64,000 nucleotides of DNA, from NCBI RefSeq assembly GCF_018687755.1, contig NZ_CP061305.1, positions 1,549,099 to 1,613,098 of the forward strand. Direction: 5' to 3'. Shown here piece after piece: positions 62,247 to 64,000 of this stretch. Origin of the DNA: Polynucleobacter sp. JS-Mosq-20-D10 (GTDB taxonomy: Bacteria > Pseudomonadota > Gammaproteobacteria > Burkholderiales > Burkholderiaceae). Each line of letters begins with the position of its first letter. The first letter of the stretch is position 1. The notes below the pieces were generated by a model. That model made no database searches. It saw only the letters and a program-made list of their open reading frames with translations, and had not been told where the DNA came from. The position numbers and the translations under genes were made by a program.

Positions 62247-63875
62247 ATGCGTTTTTTTCACCCCAAACTACTCGACTCCCTCAAGGGCTATAACAGCGTC
62301 CTGTTCAGCAAAGATATATTGGCAGGCATCACGGTTGGGATAGTTGCACTACCTTTAGCAATGGCATTTGCGATTGCTAGCGGACTCAAGCCGGAAGCTG
62401 GCATCTTCACCGCCATCATTGCTGGTGGGTTAATTTCTGTCTTAGGCGGCAGTCGAGTACAAATTGGTGGGCCAGCTGGCGCATTCATCGTCATCGTTTA
62501 CGGCATTGTTGAACACTATGGCGTTGCTAATTTACTCCTAGCAACTGTAATGTCTGGTGTATTTTTATTTCTAATGGGTCTCTTTCGGCTGGGGACATTA
62601 ATTCGCTTTATTCCAATCGCGGTCATTATTGGTTTTACCAACGGCATCGCTGTGCTAATCGGCCTATCTCAAGTAAAAGAATTTTTTGGTCTTCAAATTA
62701 CTAAAATGCCTGCTGAGTTTTTTCAAGCAGTCCAAACTCTGTATGCTGCTGCCGACACGGTTAACCCTGTCGCTTTAATAATATCGATCGGAACCCTCGC
62801 CTTTCTGATTACTTGGAGAGTCTTTCAAAAACAGCTTGGCTATCTTGATCACCTTCCAGGTACTGTCATTGCTATGGCTGCGGCCACCATAGTGACGAGT
62901 GCATTTAACCTTCCGGTAGATACCATCGGCAGTCGTTTTGGCGGCATACCCTCTGGTCTACCCAGCTTTGAATGGATCCCCATTAGCTGGAGTACCGCTC
63001 AATTTGTAATTGCGCCAGCAATTACTCTCGCCCTGCTTGGGGCGATTGAGTCGCTACTGTGTGCCCGGATTGCTGATGGCCTGATTCATGATCGTCACGA
63101 GTCCAATCAGGAGCTGATGGCTCAGGGTGCTGCCAATGTAGTCACTCCATTCTTTGGTGGCATGCCAGCTACAGGAACCATTGCTAGAACAGTCACCAAT
63201 ATACAGAGCGGAGCAAGTACCCCAATTGCCGGGGTCGTTCACTCGATCACCTTGCTAGTGATTATTTTATTTGGAGCCCCGCTGGCAAAAAATATTCCTC
63301 TGGCTAGCCTAGCTGCCATCCTCATGTTTATTGCTTGGAATATGGGTGAATGGAGAAAGTTTGCAGACCTCAAGCAATTTCGACTGCCTTATCGCCTAAC
63401 GATGTTGAGCGTATTTTTTCTAACTATCGTGTTAGACCTCACTATCGCAATACAAGTGGGGTTAATGCTTGCTTTCGTTACCTTCATTTATCGCATCTCG
63501 AGTTTGTCACGCTATGAACCCGTCAATCTCACCGATTTTCCAGAGCTAAAGGAGTATCAGGGCACTATTGCTGCATTCAGAATTTATGGCGCTATCTTTT
63601 TCGGCGCAGTCAAAATTCTGGAGAACATTGAAAACGAATTACCCTCCAAAGTATTGATACTTGATCTTAAGAATGTGATCTACATCGACGTTTCCGGAAT
63701 GGATGCCGTACTTGAACTTGAAGCAGTTTGTAAAAATCGCAACATTAAGCTCATAGTTTGTGGGCTAGCCCATCAACCCTACGAGATGGCCACTCGAGCA
63801 GGCCTCTTAGATCGCCTGCCTGTTGATTGCATCTACCCAGACCTACAACAGTGTATCGCGGGAGCAATCAGATAA
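62247..63875 (+). CDS. SulP-family anion transporter with STAS domain
   Basis: A 542-residue permease from ATG 62247 (an alternative TTG at 62214 overlaps the DUF2177 gene). The transmembrane core holds GITVGIVALPLAMAFAIASG and the SulP signature near QIGGPAGAFIVIVYGIV; the C-terminal STAS domain (about 440-540) shows LILDLKNVIYIDVSGMDAVLEL. SulP members move sulfate, bicarbonate or organic anions; no cyclase or carbonic anhydrase is adjacent, so the ion is not set. It is followed by a convergent partial gene. Confidence 0.92.
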   Translation: MRFFHPKLLDSLKGYNSVLFSKDILAGITVGIVALPLAMAFAIASGLKPEAGIFTAIIAGGLISVLGGSRVQIGGPAGAFIVIVYGIVEHYGVANLLLATVMSGVFLFLMGLFRLGTLIRFIPIAVIIGFTNGIAVLIGLSQVKEFFGLQITKMPAEFFQAVQTLYAAADTVNPVALIISIGTLAFLITWRVFQKQLGYLDHLPGTVIAMAAATIVTSAFNLPVDTIGSRFGGIPSGLPSFEWIPISWSTAQFVIAPAITLALLGAIESLLCARIADGLIHDRHESNQELMAQGAANVVTPFFGGMPATGTIARTVTNIQSGASTPIAGVVHSITLLVIILFGAPLAKNIPLASLAAILMFIAWNMGEWRKFADLKQFRLPYRLTMLSVFFLTIVLDLTIAIQVGLMLAFVTFIYRISSLSRYEPVNLTDFPELKEYQGTIAAFRIYGAIFFGAVKILENIENELPSKVLILDLKNVIYIDVSGMDAVLELEAVCKNRNIKLIVCGLAHQPYEMATRAGLLDRLPVDCIYPDLQQCIAGAIR

Positions 63876-63880
63876 TCCCA

Positions 63881-64000
63881 TTAACTGATACAGAAACCAA
63901 CTTTAAGTAAAGCTTCCGGCAAATACCAGGCGCGATAAAGTCCAAATAGTGCAGCTGACAACAAAAGACCTGCAGCAATATATCTCACCACAGCATATTG
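63881..64000 (-). CDS. C-terminal end of an unidentified membrane protein
   Basis: A partial frame at the window edge, 39 residues with stop at 63881-63883. It contains VVRYIAAGLLLSAALFGLYR, a hydrophobic helix, then YLPEALLKVGFCIS. The 5' part and start lie outside the window. Too little is present to name it. Confidence 0.55.
   Translation of the reverse strand, partial: QYAVVRYIAAGLLLSAALFGLYRAWYLPEALLKVGFCIS

Noticed and set aside
1..64000. Insertion sequences, prophage, CRISPR arrays, rRNA genes
   Set aside because: None seen; no transposase or integrase frames and no regular direct repeats were found by eye.

Overview
This window looks like a chromosome segment of a freshwater betaproteobacterium of the Burkholderiaceae, most likely Polynucleobacter or a close relative. 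That is inference from four things: a moderate G+C content, the order gyrA / serC-pheA-hisC-tyrA-aroA-cmk-rpsA-ihfB-lapB, a tmRNA tag reading ANDERFALAA, and several tripartite tricarboxylate (Bug-type) binding proteins. Coding density is very high. No insertion sequence, prophage, CRISPR array or rRNA was seen, and the only RNA gene found is ssrA.

Positions 1-34.5 kb are mostly core genome. The trmD operon (rpsP-rimM-trmD) enters at the left edge. It is followed by a lipoprotein with a META domain and a small membrane protein. Next comes a fatty-acid-type oxidation block: acyl-CoA dehydrogenase, EtfA/EtfB, acyl-CoA ligase and a deacetylase-fold hydrolase. After a lytic transglycosylase, cysM and a ComEA-like protein lies a three-gene unit (about 11.8-16.3 kb) encoding an exported TPR-CHAT protease-like protein, a small exported Ig-like protein and a zinc-ribbon membrane protein. 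I consider this unit the least described system here. Core envelope genes follow (hldD, a kinase-only hldA, ugd, lapB), then ihfB, rpsA and the aromatic amino acid/serine supraoperon up to gyrA. The divergent ompA, ubiG, gph and the tmRNA gene close this half.

Positions 35-60 kb are accessory and catabolic. There are four Bug receptors, three of them beside a catabolic or transport gene: an IlvD/Edd dehydratase, an MmgE/PrpD protein, and a 2-hydroxyacid dehydrogenase plus split chromate-type transporter. The fourth lies downstream of a trhO/CMD/methyltransferase group. A second module at 52.5-59.7 kb combines a hydroxyacyl-CoA dehydrogenase, a GhrB-like reductase, a DapA-superfamily lyase, a TAXI-TRAP importer and a mandelate-racemase-type dehydratase. 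It reads as uptake and breakdown of an organic or sugar acid. Between the modules sit crcB, a DODA-type dioxygenase, two very small proteins, an M50 protease, cytochrome c', cytochrome b561 and an MFS exporter.

Positions 59.8-64 kb hold an M23 endopeptidase, a universal stress protein, a DUF2177-like membrane protein, a SulP transporter and the end of an unidentified membrane protein. Several good intrinsic terminators and three unexplained inverted repeats (rpsP/rimM, upstream of the CHAT gene, and the ompA promoter) are listed. Start codons were moved from the longest open frame wherever a ribosome-binding site or family N-terminus favoured an internal start.
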